64,000 nt of DNA from assembly GCF_030272615.1 (NCBI RefSeq), contig NC_081408.1, positions 311,941,118 through 312,005,117 on the forward strand, given 5' to 3'. Source of the DNA: Cryptomeria japonica (lineage: Eukaryota; Streptophyta; Pinopsida; Cupressales; Cupressaceae). The position numbers and the translations under genes were made by a program. Below, piece by piece: positions 1 to 10,267 of this stretch (position 1 is the first letter of the stretch; every line of letters begins with the position of its first letter). Under the pieces are notes generated by a model. It saw only the letters and a program-made list of their open reading frames with translations, was not told the DNA's origin and did no database searches.

Positions 1-659
1 AGTTTTAGCGTGTGAAGCTGTTAGGGTTTTTGGTGGTTGATGAGATCTTGTATGTGCGATCTTAATAGAGAAGATCAAGTCTATGTGTTGTAATAGAGTG
101 TAGATTTATTGAAGACTAAAGTAATGATGAAATGCATTAGCAATGAGCTATCATGGATCTAATCAAGCAGACTATGCCATTTTCTAGATCATTCACTTGT
201 TGATTACTCATATCTTTGACAAGTCAGAAACCCTTAACTGGGTAGGCCCAGAAAAGCCTTTGTAAATCCTCTAATAAGGTGATTCACATTTGTGGATCTG
301 AAATCCTCTCACAAGGCACTCTTTAATCGGACTTATCTCCTAACAGAGATTGAGATTCCTAACAAGATCTATTCTGGTAAAGAACATTATATGACCTTAA
401 CCAGTCTGGTTACTATTATGTAGATAGTTAGTTGTGAGTTTCATCTCACCGTGGTTTTTCCCATTTGGGTTTCCATGTCAAAATCTCGTGTTATGGTGAT
501 TGTGCTTCTGTGGGTGAATGCCTTACTTGCTATTTGGTTTGCATTTGTGTTTACCGGTTTGTTAGTTAAACTGTTATACCAGTTTACTACTAACTGATAA
601 AGTGTTTGAGTTCAGTATTTTTTTGTATACTAATTCACCCCCCCTCTTAGTATTCATCA
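1..659 (+). repeat. Element A 5' LTR (3' part only)
   Basis: Aligns base for base with 6452-7111 of the 3' LTR; the first 500 or so bases lie outside the window. It ends ...ttcatca, directly before the primer site. It contains the cttaac/ctaacag motif run and the gtggtttttcccatttggg block also seen in the LTRs of elements C and F. Confidence 0.9.
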
Positions 660-661
660 AT

Positions 662-674
662 TGGTATCAGAGCC
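662..674 (+). other. Primer binding site, element A
   Basis: TGGTATCAGAGCC, the standard plant copia primer site complementary to initiator methionine tRNA, two bases after the LTR's terminal CA. Confidence 0.92.
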
Positions 675-709
675 AACCTTTCTATAAGTCTAACCACTTG
701 GAAAGAGAT

Positions 710-1976
710 ATGGGGGAATACACTGTGAGGGAACTTACTCATCGGCTCACTCAGACTAGGCAAGCCTATGATGAACTTAAAGTCAAATATAAGGCCTCTC
801 AGGAAAAAAGAAGAGAGCATGCTCAAAAACTGATGGAGCTAACTAAAAACAATTCTTTTGATGAAGCAGACATGGAAGCCCTAGTTCAAGAAGTTGAAAA
901 ACTGAATGAGTCCAATGCCAACCTAAGAAGGGAACTTGAAGGGCTAACTATCAGAATGTGTCAAGAGCTTGAGAACCAGAGGAAAGCTGAAGATCTGGTA
1001 AAAGACAAAGATAATGAGATCTCCAAGATGAAGCAAGAGATCAGTGCACTTGCCGCTCATCTTCATGAAAATAAAATGAAAAAGGAAGAAATGCAAGGTG
1101 AACTACACATGGCTGTTTTTGAGAATGTAACCTTAAAGGAATCCAATTCTGCTATTGCCAAAGAGCTTACTGAGTCAAAGGAAATACTTGCCAAATTCAA
1201 TAAGAGCACTGTCAAGCTAGAGCAGAAGCTTGAATCAGCTAAACCGGTAAAGAATACCAATGGACTTGGTTTCTCTGATTATGAGGAAGGTGAGACCTCT
1301 GGAACAAAAGATGGAGCATCAAAGAAGCAACTAGCACCAAAGAATAAAGGTAAGCAAAAGTTCAAACCTGTTTGCTTTAATTGTCTCAAGGAAGGACACA
1401 CTACTAATGTATGTAGAAGTAAGGCTTACAATAATTTTCCTTATTTTCTAAATGATAAGGCTAGACCCAATAGATTCAATGGTAATTGTTATGCATGCAA
1501 CAAGTTTGGGCATAGAGCATTTGAATGCAGGTCTGTCATGCACAACACCGAAAGGTATCCTCAAAGGAGTCAAGGAGTTTTTTCTGAACCCTCTGGGAAT
1601 TGGAACCCAAACCAGTTTAATACCTATAATCATTAGTCAGAAAGCAGTGGCTATCAAGTGGCAACCAAATGGAATGCAGCCTGTTTGATCTATCATGGTA
1701 GTGGTCACACTACTGCAACATGCAGAAGGACTAATGGATCTTGGAGATCACCTGGAATGATTTGCTATTATTTGCAACAAACCGAGTCATATGACAAGAT
1801 TCTATAGAATGAGAAAGAATATATCAGATGATATACCGGTCACTCTGGAAGGAAAGATTGATGTTGAAACTGTTCAAGTGGATATGAAGAAAACCTGGAA
1901 GAAGAAGCTAGAAGAAGTGATTCAAGAAGAACCAGTTTCTGCACCTAGTGTGGAAGTCACTGAACCAGTAAACTAA
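710..1976 (+). pseudogene. Element A ORF1: gag C-terminal half with CCHC knuckles
   Basis: Nucleic-acid-binding part of a copia Gag. The start at 710 (MGEYTVREL) follows the primer site by 35 bases and is the first sensible Met; the frame also runs backwards into the LTR without a stop. Residues 1-180 form a polar coiled coil. A NGLGFSDYEEGE motif follows, like the KSGLGF motif of Sirevirus-type Gags, then knuckles CFNCLKEGHTTNVC and CYACNKFGHRAFEC. The first frame stops at 1636. Past it, two more knuckles are recognisable, one with its second Cys replaced by Tyr (near 1681-1728) and one split by a frameshift (near 1762-1800), and the tail reads on to 1976. The UBN2-type N-terminal Gag domain, present in elements B and F, is missing. 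The E units carry the same truncated form. Confidence 0.75.
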
Positions 1977-2391
1977 GCATCAGAAATGTTTAGAACCCTC
2001 GGTTAACACCGGCAAAAGACCTTAACTGGTATGTGATACTTGTCAACTGGCAGAAGATCGGAAATGGTAAAAGGCAAATTAGGGTTTACGCCCTAATAGT
2101 GGAGCATTTATTATGGTAGGTGAAGACCTTGTTTACAAGGATTTTTCAAGTCATTTTTCACTTATCAGTTCTCGAGCGAAGAATTTTTTAAGTGCTGAGT
2201 GACGAAAAGCAATTTGGATTGCGATTTGAAGAATTTTCAAAACCTTGAAGAAGAATCAAAAGCTAATATCAATCGGTCAAGTGTAGAACACAAAGTGGTA
2301 TTTCAACAACCGAAGGAGTGTGCGAAGAAGTGTAATTTGCAAGCCCTAAATTTTGATTTACGAAGGTATTTTTCAAGTTTCTCTGTTTATC
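1977..2391 (+). other. Spacer between ORF1 and ORF2 of element A
   Basis: About 415 bases without a convincing ORF. It is the counterpart of the 406-408-base gap in all three E units, and resembles the leader before the env-like ORF of Sireviruses. Confidence 0.55.
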
Positions 2392-5300
2392 ATGTCTTTT
2401 GCATCACACTCTAGCTCTAGTGCACCCATTGAATTAGTAGAATTCATCCAATAGAAGGCAAAATATAATGCCCTATCTCAAATACCCACTGGTGTTATAG
2501 TGGAGGAAGGTATTTCAGACTATATTGATTGTAAAATTGAAGACCTAGGATCTCTGATGATCCATTCTCAGTTAAGCTTATTCTGCAGAAAGGACAAGAA
2601 GATCAAACCGAAATTCAACGCCTTGGAAAAGAATAAGCTTCACAATGCGGTCTATTTCCTTGAAGAGTTTTCAGATGATCACATCCGCATCATTCTAAGA
2701 AGAGTGCATGGTGATAAAATGTACTTAGAGCGGACGCATGCCATCACACCAGAAGCGATTCATGCCATCACCAGTTTCTGTAACGTCGATGAAGTGCTAG
2801 CCCTAAGGAAGATCAACAAGATGGAAATGACCAAGCTCATCGGTTTTGTGAGCGACCAATGGAGAATGACCATCAATCCCATCAAGGATGATCTGGTCAA
2901 ATATGCTTGCATGGTAATAGGTTACCAGACATTTTATGCTAGCATGATCAACTCTGTCTCTGCTACAGCAATAAATGCTACCTACAGGATGATCATGGAA
3001 GATGCATCATTTGATTTATGCACCTGTATGCAAAGGCAACTTCTGGTGAACCTGAAGTCGATTAAACAGGACAATGCCTTGAGATTTAAGTTTGGATAGC
3101 TATTGGTTGGGTTGTTCTTCTACTTCCAAGGTTAATTCCCAGAAGTCAGAGATATTTAGTGGTCTGTCGACCAACCGGTTACAAAGAAAATCAAGGAAAG
3201 CCTTCAAGCGGTTGGAACCGATTATCCAGAAGTTTTGAACAAATACTTTGATGAGTTTAGACGCAAAATGAGCCAAAGAGTGAGAATATCAGGTGATATT
3301 GTCAAGAAATATGAAGATGACATTTGCTTCACCATCAAAGTTGATGAGTGCATAATGGAGGCGGTTGAGCCTAGACAGGAAGAAGTGGAACCTATGGGAT
3401 ATGAGGTAATGTCTGACATGCTAGATGGGTATGCCTCTACCCTACTCACCTCGCCCCTTGATCCAAAGGAATAGAGAACTGACACCTATTTGGAAAGGGT
3501 TACACTGATTGAAGAACCGTCAGTAAAGAAGGGAAAGGCAATGCCTTCAGTATTGGCACCGATTACCGCAGCAAGTCGTAAAGTGACCAAGCAGTCACTA
3601 GCAAAGAAGAAATCGGAAGCTGCACCCACCAAAGTCTTTGAGAGAAAGCGGAAGACAAAAGACAACACACCGGACTCAGAGGACACTGTGTCTGAAGAAC
3701 AGCCTAAGAAGACTAGGCAAACGAGGAAAAAGACAAAGAATGAACCGACAACATTTGCATGGGTAAATATTGATATTTCCTCCTACAAACCTTTGACACA
3801 TTGTCAAAGAACTATTAAGAATATTAGAAGAAAAGTGCTTGGTGATTTGAAAGAGTGCTTTGATGATTTTAATGATGATGAAAAAGAAGAAGTTGAACAG
3901 GAAGTCATTAATTATTTATGTATTAATGACCGGTGGCCATCAGAAATTAAATCTGAGACACCTGATTCTTTATATAATTCTTTAGATAACAAATGGCGCA
4001 TTGCCATAAAGAAGGAACATGAAATAAGAGAGGAAGTATTTGCACAATACTTTCCTGATGTGCCTAAATTAGAACTTTATGAAGTGGTGGAGAGATATAA
4101 GGGCCTCTTCTTCATGAGAAGAAGGAGACTCCTGTTGCTAGAAGGAAAAGTCTCGGAAGTGGTAAAAGATACCCACTCCCTTGCTCAATCCACTCTAAAG
4201 TTGCACCAAGTGGCAGAAGCCAACAGGAAAGTTGAGCAAGAACCGAAAATCAATCAACCAGATGAGGTGTATGATAGTGAAGGCGTACTGGTCACTGATC
4301 AAATGAAACCCATTGATGTTGATTCCTTGAACGGTGAATATGTTACTCCGGGTACACCAACTGAAGTGGCAGGATAGGAAAAATAGGCAGAGGAAGAGAA
4401 GAAGCAACAGGAAGAAGGAAAGAAGAAACAGGCAGATGAAGAGGAAAAGAGAAAAGAAGAAGAAAAGAGGAAATAGGAAGAGGACAGGAGAAAAGAAGAG
4501 GAAAATAAGAGACAAGAGAAGGAAGCGGAAAATAAATGGAAGGAAGAAGAAAAGAGACAAGAGGAAAAGAAGAAGAAGAAGGAAGCGGAGAAGGAAGAAG
4601 AAAAGAAACAGGAAGAGGAGAAGAGAAAGGAAGAGGAGAAGAGGAAGCATGAAGAGGAGAAGAGAAAAGAAGAGGAGAAGAAGAAGGATGAGGACGAAGA
4701 GAAGGGGAAAGAAGAAGAAGAGAAAAGAAAACAGAGGAAGAGGAGAAAAAGAAGGTAGAAGAAGACAAGCTAAGAGCGAAAGAGAAGGAGGAAGCGACAC
4801 AAAGCACTCAAGTGGAGACTCCAAAGGCAACCGATAGTCAAGCCAAACTGGCTGACATTACCAGTCCCATTGACCTCCAATCTGCAAATGAATCAGAGTT
4901 GCTACAAAGTATTAAGCTTGCTCAAGAACGCGTGGAGGTGATAAGGAGGAAGAAGGAGCAAGACGTGATCCAAGCCGCGGTGGACACTCTTACTAGTTTG
5001 ATACCCGGTACCAACCTCCCTAGTACCGATTCCTCTCTGGCCCAACTGAAAATCTTATGCACAATTGTGGAGGACCAGGTACAAAGCCTGGAAGAGGTTG
5101 CTGAAGTGAATGCCAAGAAGGAGCATCAAAAGGCTTTGAACACTGCCTTGGTGAAAAAGTTACATGAGCTCCGGTCCGATCTCCAGAAGGCACAAAAGGA
5201 CATCAGAGATGCAGTGGATGAGGGAAAATTACTGCTTAGTAAGATATGCCAACCCCATCTATTTTGTGATGATGTGCTTGCTTAGAAAGACAAACTACAA

Positions 5301-5678
5301 ACTGATTTATAGACATTCATAAGCACCTTCAAGATGCCATATGATTCCTTTACCGCTTATGGGCAAACCGTTCACCGGTTTCAACTTCAGGCTGCAAGAA
5401 TTGATTTGGAGATCAACAACCAGACCAAGGATTTGCAGGAACTACAACTGGTTCTACTACCAAGACTGCAAATACTTCAGAAATGCTATCTCAATCTAGA
5501 TTTATTGACGGTTACTCAAGAGATGAGTACCTTGGATGCCATGGAGGAACAAGTATCCCAGATGCAAATGGAGAGTGAGGTTACTACCTCATTGCTTGAG
5601 TCATGGTCCTTATCCATGAAGCAATTTATGCAGGACTTTAAATCTATTTTTGACAAGTTACACTCTTTATTATCATAA
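2392..5678 (+). pseudogene. Element A ORF2: env-position ORF of unknown function
   Basis: One ancestral frame of about 1,095 codons. The ATG at 2392 (MSFASHSSS) opens frame 1, which continues to about 4725, where a one-base shift moves it to frame 3 up to the stop at 5678. In-frame stops are TAG at 2452, 3097, 3160, 3472, 4375, 4384, 4474, 5283 and 5310, and TAA at 3133. Layout: a globular part (2500-3130) with FLEEF, HAITPEAIHAI, DDLVKYACMVIGY and a hydrophobic stretch ending GLFFYF; a basic linker (3490-3760); a Glu/Lys coiled coil (4376-4790); and a heptad-rich tail. The globular part matches E-unit ORF2 in order and spacing (VKYA, NS-S, INA-Y-M). It lies just before the purine tract, where Sireviruses place their env-like gene. 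I see no signal peptide or convincing membrane anchor, and the function is unknown. Confidence 0.6.
4376..4790 (+). repeat. Purine-only low-complexity tract, (GAR AAR)n
   Basis: About 415 bases almost free of pyrimidines, built from gaagaa, gaggag and aagaag words. It encodes the Glu/Lys coiled coil of ORF2. The Arg-rich and Leu/Ser-rich frames on either strand are composition artefacts. Confidence 0.9.
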
Positions 5679-5951
5679 ACATTTATTCAGCTAATAGAAA
5701 CAGGGGTTATTCAGCTGTATTTTGTCATTGTTGGCAAAGGGGGAGAAGTATTCTGGTATTTAAAATTTTGATGCATGCTATGTATACTCTCATGTTTATC
5801 TCTGTAAGGAAGTAGTATACATTGTATTTTTTGCAAAGGGATAGTGTATATGCTTAGGGGGAGTATTTTTTATTATGGCATATTATTTTTGTAAAACACT
5901 TAGATGTCAAAATTTTTCCTAAGTGTTGCCATCAATGCCAAAGGGGGAGAT
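5679..5951 (+). other. Element A 3' untranslated region with repeated polypurine tracts
   Basis: Non-coding. Purine tracts lie at 5736-5747 (aaagggggagaa), 5855-5862 and 5940-5950 (aaagggggaga); the last abuts the LTR and should prime plus-strand synthesis. Several spaced copies of the tract are a described Sirevirus hallmark. Confidence 0.8.
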
Positions 5952-7111
5952 TGTTGGCATTTTTTATGATTATGTTGTGATTTTCATTGATGGACACACA
6001 CTTGCTATGAGATCACTTTTTGAATGTATGAATTATGCTCATTCGGTATTTGTTCCAAACTGGAATTATGTTGTAGTCTTTAGACTATCGGTGTTTTGCA
6101 GAAAGTGTTTACCGATCTCAAGCGGCATGAAGACCTCAAGCGGTTCGAGGATCTCAAGCAGAATGGAGTAAAGGAACTAAAAGCGACAGTTATCATTTTC
6201 CTAGTCTTCATTTTTGTCAAACCGGTAATCTATTTAATAATTAAATAGGTATTACTCTAAGTTACCAACCGATAATCGGTAAAGTTGTATAAACCGGTAA
6301 TACTCTGTGATGAGTTACCATCCACCGACACTTTGACGGTGATTTTGTGTCATGTTACCAAATGTGTCTAGATACAATGAACCTAGGAACTTGCAATGTA
6401 ATCCTATTGGACCGACATGAAATCAGATTCCTTTTAAGGACATCATATCTAGGGTTTTAACGTGTGTAGCTGTTAGGGTTTCTGGTGGTTGATGAGTTCT
6501 TGTATGTGCAATCTTAATAGAGAAGATCAAGTCTGTGTGCTGTAATAGAGTGTGGATTTACTAAAGACTGAAGTAATGCTGAAATGCATTAACAATGAGC
6601 TACCATGAATCTAATCAAGTAGACTGTGCCATTTTCTAGATCATTCACTTGTTGATTACTCACATCTTTGACAAGTCAGAAACCCTTAACTGAGTAGGCC
6701 CAGAAAAGCCTTTGTAAATCCTCTAACAAGGTGATTCACATCTGTGGATCTGAAATCCTCTCACAAGGTAGTCTTTAATTGGACTTATCTCCTAACAGAG
6801 ATTGAGATTCCTAACAGGATCTGTTCTGGTAAAGAACATTGTATGACCTTAACCGGTCTGGTTACTATTCTACAGATAGTTACTTGTGATTTTCATTTCA
6901 CCGTGGTTTTTCCCATTTGGGTTTCCACGTCAAAATCTCTTGTGTTATGGTGATTGTGCTTCTGTGGGTGAATGCCTTGCTTTTTGGTTTGTATTTGTGT
7001 TTACCAGTTTGTTAGTTAAACTATTATACCGGTTTACTGCTAGACTAATAAAGTGTTTGAGTTCAGTATTTTTTTGTATACTAATTCACCCCCCCCTCTT
7101 AGTATTCATCA
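5952..7111 (+). repeat. Element A 3' LTR
   Basis: 1,160 bases from TGTTGGCATT to ...TTCATCA. A TATAAAC at about 6288 is a possible core promoter. The right end carries the C-rich run and ctcttagtatt before the terminal CA, shared in form with the other copia LTRs here. Confidence 0.92.
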
Positions 7112-7607
7112 AGGAAGAGGTTAAAGGCCTCCGATATTGAGCTTAATTGAGACTATAATCATGCATGGTATATGCTATCTCTGGCAGTTCACTCTATTGG
7201 ATTGTTGTCCATTTATCTTGAGATGGTTATTACCTCTCTGTAGTCAGTGAGACTCTTTTGTAATGAGCAAAATGCTCTAGGCAGTGTGCCTTCCTGCATG
7301 TGCAGGCCCCTCATTGTATCACATACTTTCTACAGAAGTATCATCTGACTGTGAGTAGGCTTCCCACTGTTGTTTTTTGCTTTCCGAGTTTTCCACATAC
7401 AAATCATGGTGTTATGTGGTATGGTTGCATTGTGTTGATTATCTGATTTATTGTTAAGTTGCATTGCTTATCGGTATATGTCTCTTCTATTCCGATACTT
7501 AATGTTTATATGTTCCGGTTTAAGGTTGTAAAGTGGATTAATTGATATAATCTATTAACAATTGATTCACCCCCCCCTCCCTCAGTTGTTCATCGATTAT
7601 CCTAACA
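7112..7607 (+). repeat. Element B 5' LTR, right part
   Basis: Matches 12975-13440 of the 3' LTR through to ...TCCTAACA. It includes a stretch of about 50 bases (near 7240-7285) absent from the 3' LTR copy. Confidence 0.9.
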
Positions 7608-7622
7608 ATTTATATTAGAGCT
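7608..7622 (+). other. Degraded primer binding site, element B
   Basis: attta-tattagagc sits where attTGGTATCAGAGC is expected. The loss of GG and a C-to-T change fit decay of a Met-tRNA primer site. Confidence 0.65.
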
Positions 7623-7665
7623 TTGGTCCTCTTTTGCAGAAGCTTAACCGCTTGAGGTAGATCAT

Positions 7666-8545
7666 ATGGCAGCTAACACTTCTAATCCACCGATAACTAT
7701 TTTCAGAAGAGAAATTCCTAAGATTGATGGAACAAATTATGGGATGTGGAAAATCCAAATGGAGACTCATCTTAGATGTCTTGGGAAAGATATTTGGGAG
7801 ATCACTGAGAAAGGATACACACCTTATGTTCCGGCATCTAGAAATCCTACTCCTGCTGACTTGGACAAGACTATTGAAAATTATTGCAGAGCTAGAGAAG
7901 CCCTCTTGTGTGCACTTAATGATCAACAAATAATGGGATTAACTGATAAACCATCAGTAAAGGTTATGTGGGATAAATTGCAAACTCTGAATGAAGGTGA
8001 TCCTACTTTCAAAATTGCTAAACTTGATGGTTATCGGGTAAGATATGAAAACTTGAAGATGGAAGATAATGAAAGAATTGTTGTGTTTACGGAAAGAGTA
8101 AATGAGATTGTTATGGGAATTCAATGTTGTGGAGGATCTCTGAGTGAAAATGAAATAGTTTCCAAATTCTTGAGAGCCCTTCCACCATCTTACAAGATGA
8201 AAACAAGTGCAATTAATGAGCTAAGAACAATGGCAAACACTTCAATTAACAGAGACATTTTGATTGGGAAATTATCTGTTTTTGAGCTTGAAGAATTTCG
8301 ATCTTCTGGTGCTACAAAATCTAAACTTGCTTTTCGTGCATCATCATCTACCGGAAAAAGTGATTGGAAAGCCTTATATGCAAAGGAATTGGAATATATG
8401 AGGAAAGAAGATGAAGAATTTGAGAAACTTGAAGCCTTATTTTCTAGAAGAGTACCTAAAGGACCAACATGAAGTAAGTATGAAGGAAAGAACCTTTAAA
8501 ATGTTTTGCATGTAATAAGATTGGTCATTTTGCATCTAGATGTCC
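7666..8545 (+). pseudogene. Element B gag
   Basis: Copia Gag capsid precursor. MAANTSNPPITIF starts 58 bases after the LTR. Residues 15-250 follow the UBN2/gag-polypeptide family: a KIDGTNYGMWKIQME opening, MWDKLQTLNEGD, the LKMEDNERIVVFTERVNEI helix pair and FLRALPPSY. The frame stops at 8472. A frameshift then leads to the knuckle CFACNKIGHFASRC at 8502-8543, an intact CX2CX4HX4C. Full-length family members keep knuckle and capsid in one frame, so this is a simple lesion. Confidence 0.85.
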
Positions 8546-9053
8546 TAAAAGTAATGCAAGATTTGAAGAAAGAGTTAAGAAATCATTTAAGCCTAACTAG
8601 AACAGATATAGATTCAAGAAAAGTAAACAATGCTACATAGCGAATGAGGAAGGAGTAAGTGATGACTCTGAGGATGAACTGGCAACAGTATCTACTAAAT
8701 GATCTAGAAATGGAAAGGAATGGGTGTTCTGTGCTTTAAAGGAAGATGAACCGACACCAGTTTTAGAGAATGAAGAAAAGGCCCTGGAAACGAAAGTTGA
8801 AGACAAGGATGAATAGGTAATTGATAGTGGATGCTCACATCATATATCTGGAGATAAAAGAAAATTTATGTCCCTACAAGAATACAATGGTGGTCAAGTC
8901 AGATTTGGAGATGACAAAACTTGTATGATCAAAGGTAGAGGTATTATTTCTTTGGATGGAAAGTATAACACTCATAATGTCTATTATGTAGAAGGTTTAA
9001 AGCATAATCTTTTGAGTGTTGGACAATTGGTGGACAAGGGTTTCCAACTTTAG
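8546..9053 (+). pseudogene. Element B protease region
   Basis: Copia aspartic protease. The VIDSGCSHHIS active-site motif lies near 8820-8850, followed by VRFGDDKTCMIKGRG, the YYVEGLKHNLLSVGQL block and a stop at 9051 (a Gln position in relatives). In-frame stops also lie near 8598, 8700 and 8814. It continues from the Gag knuckle in frame 3. Confidence 0.8.
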
Positions 9054-9092
9054 TTTAAAGATAGAAAATGTAAAATCATTAACAAGACTGGT

Positions 9093-10022
9093 TTGGAGAT
9101 TGCAACCAGTATTCAGACCGAAGGTAATATCTTTCAATTGAACACTGGTAATAAGACATGTTTGATTGCTCATATTGATGAGAGTTGGTTATGGCATAAG
9201 AGGTTGTGTCATCTTAATTTTGATTGTATTGTTAAGATACGTTCAACTAAGGTAGTTAGAGATATACCTAAGATTATGAAACCTCATAATCCGGTATGCA
9301 AGGAATGTCAATTGTGAAAGCAAGTTTTAAATTATTTTAAGAGCATAAATGATAAATCTAATGATGTACTTGACTTGATTCACAGTGACTTATGTGGCCC
9401 TGCAAGGACTAGAAGCTTTCAAGGTGATAGGTATTTCATGTTGATAATTGATGAATATTCTAGGATGATGTGGGTGACTTTTCTTAGGGAGAAGTCTGAA
9501 GCCTCTGAGAAATTCAAGATCTTTAAAGAAAAGGTAGAAATAGAAACTAGATTGAAAATCAAATGTCTAAGATCAGATCAAGGCAGTGAGTTCACTTCTC
9601 ATGAATTTTACAGTTATTGTGAGACAAATGGAATTAGGAGACAATTATTTGCACCTAGGACTCCTCAGCATAATGGAGTTGTGGAAAGAAAGAACATAAC
9701 CATTTTGGATGCAGCAAGATCTATGATGATGGAATCCACATCTACTGGAGAGAAGCAGTGAGTACAACAATCAACACATTCAACAGAGTTCACATCAAAG
9801 GTGAAACCGGTAATAGCCCTTATGAATTATGGTTTGGACATACACCTATTGTTAAATATTTCAGAATTTTTGGAAGAAAATGTTATTTCAAAAGGGACGA
9901 TTCAATTGAAAAGTTTGATCCTTGATGTGATGAAGGGATATTTCTTGGTTATTCAATTCAAAGAAAAGCATATAGATGTTATAACCAAAGATTGCAGAAA
10001 ATTGTGGAGAGCGCTAATGTGA
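9093..10022 (+). pseudogene. Element B integrase
   Basis: Copia integrase, which would join cDNA to the host chromosome. The pre-integrase zinc finger is visible (LWHKRLCHLNFD and VCKECQL, 9093-9317). The catalytic core is at 9375-9761: Asp in MIHSDLCGP, Asp in CLRSDQGSEF, Glu in HNGVVERKN, so the D,D,E set is intact. A frameshift at about 9755 puts the C-terminal part in another frame up to 10022. From 10023 to 10267 the linker to reverse transcriptase is broken by several stops. Confidence 0.85.
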
Positions 10023-10267
10023 AAGTGGATGAGCAATACAAAAATCAATCTATATCATATGATAGGGAATCGACAGTGGAAATGATCATAACTGAACCAA
10101 CAATTCCTCAACCGGTATAGGAAACTAAGACAATTACATCAACACAATCAAAAAATTCAACTGTGACTGATGATCATAGCAGTGAACGTGAAGTTTAGAA
10201 GACACCAAGGTATGTAAGATTAAATCATTCTGAATATCAAATCATTGGAGATAGGAATAAGGGAGTT

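Larger units (their letters stand above)
1..7111 (+). mobile_element. Element A: pol-less copia-type LTR retrotransposon
   Basis: An LTR element with its 5' LTR cut by the window start and a complete 3' LTR at 5952-7111. Between them lie a Met-tRNA primer site, a gag-derived ORF1 and a long ORF2, then repeated purine tracts. No protease, integrase, reverse transcriptase or RNase H motif is visible in any frame, so it could only have moved with enzymes from a full-length relative. The sequence after its 3' end (aggaagagg...) continues element B's LTR, which is intact at 12975, so A is inserted in B's 5' LTR with likely target duplication aggaa. The two LTRs differ at roughly one base in ten over a 180-base stretch compared by eye. 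Confidence 0.85.

Noticed and set aside
1063-1633. Minus-strand frames opposite element A ORF1
   Set aside because: Shadows of the ORF1 coiled coil and knuckles.
4195-4830. Leu/Phe-rich membrane-like frames on the minus strand
   Set aside because: Complement of the same purine tract; would need transcription against the element and have no conserved pattern.
4334-4837. Arg/Lys-rich 167-codon frame
   Set aside because: Off-frame reading of the purine tract inside ORF2; a composition artefact.
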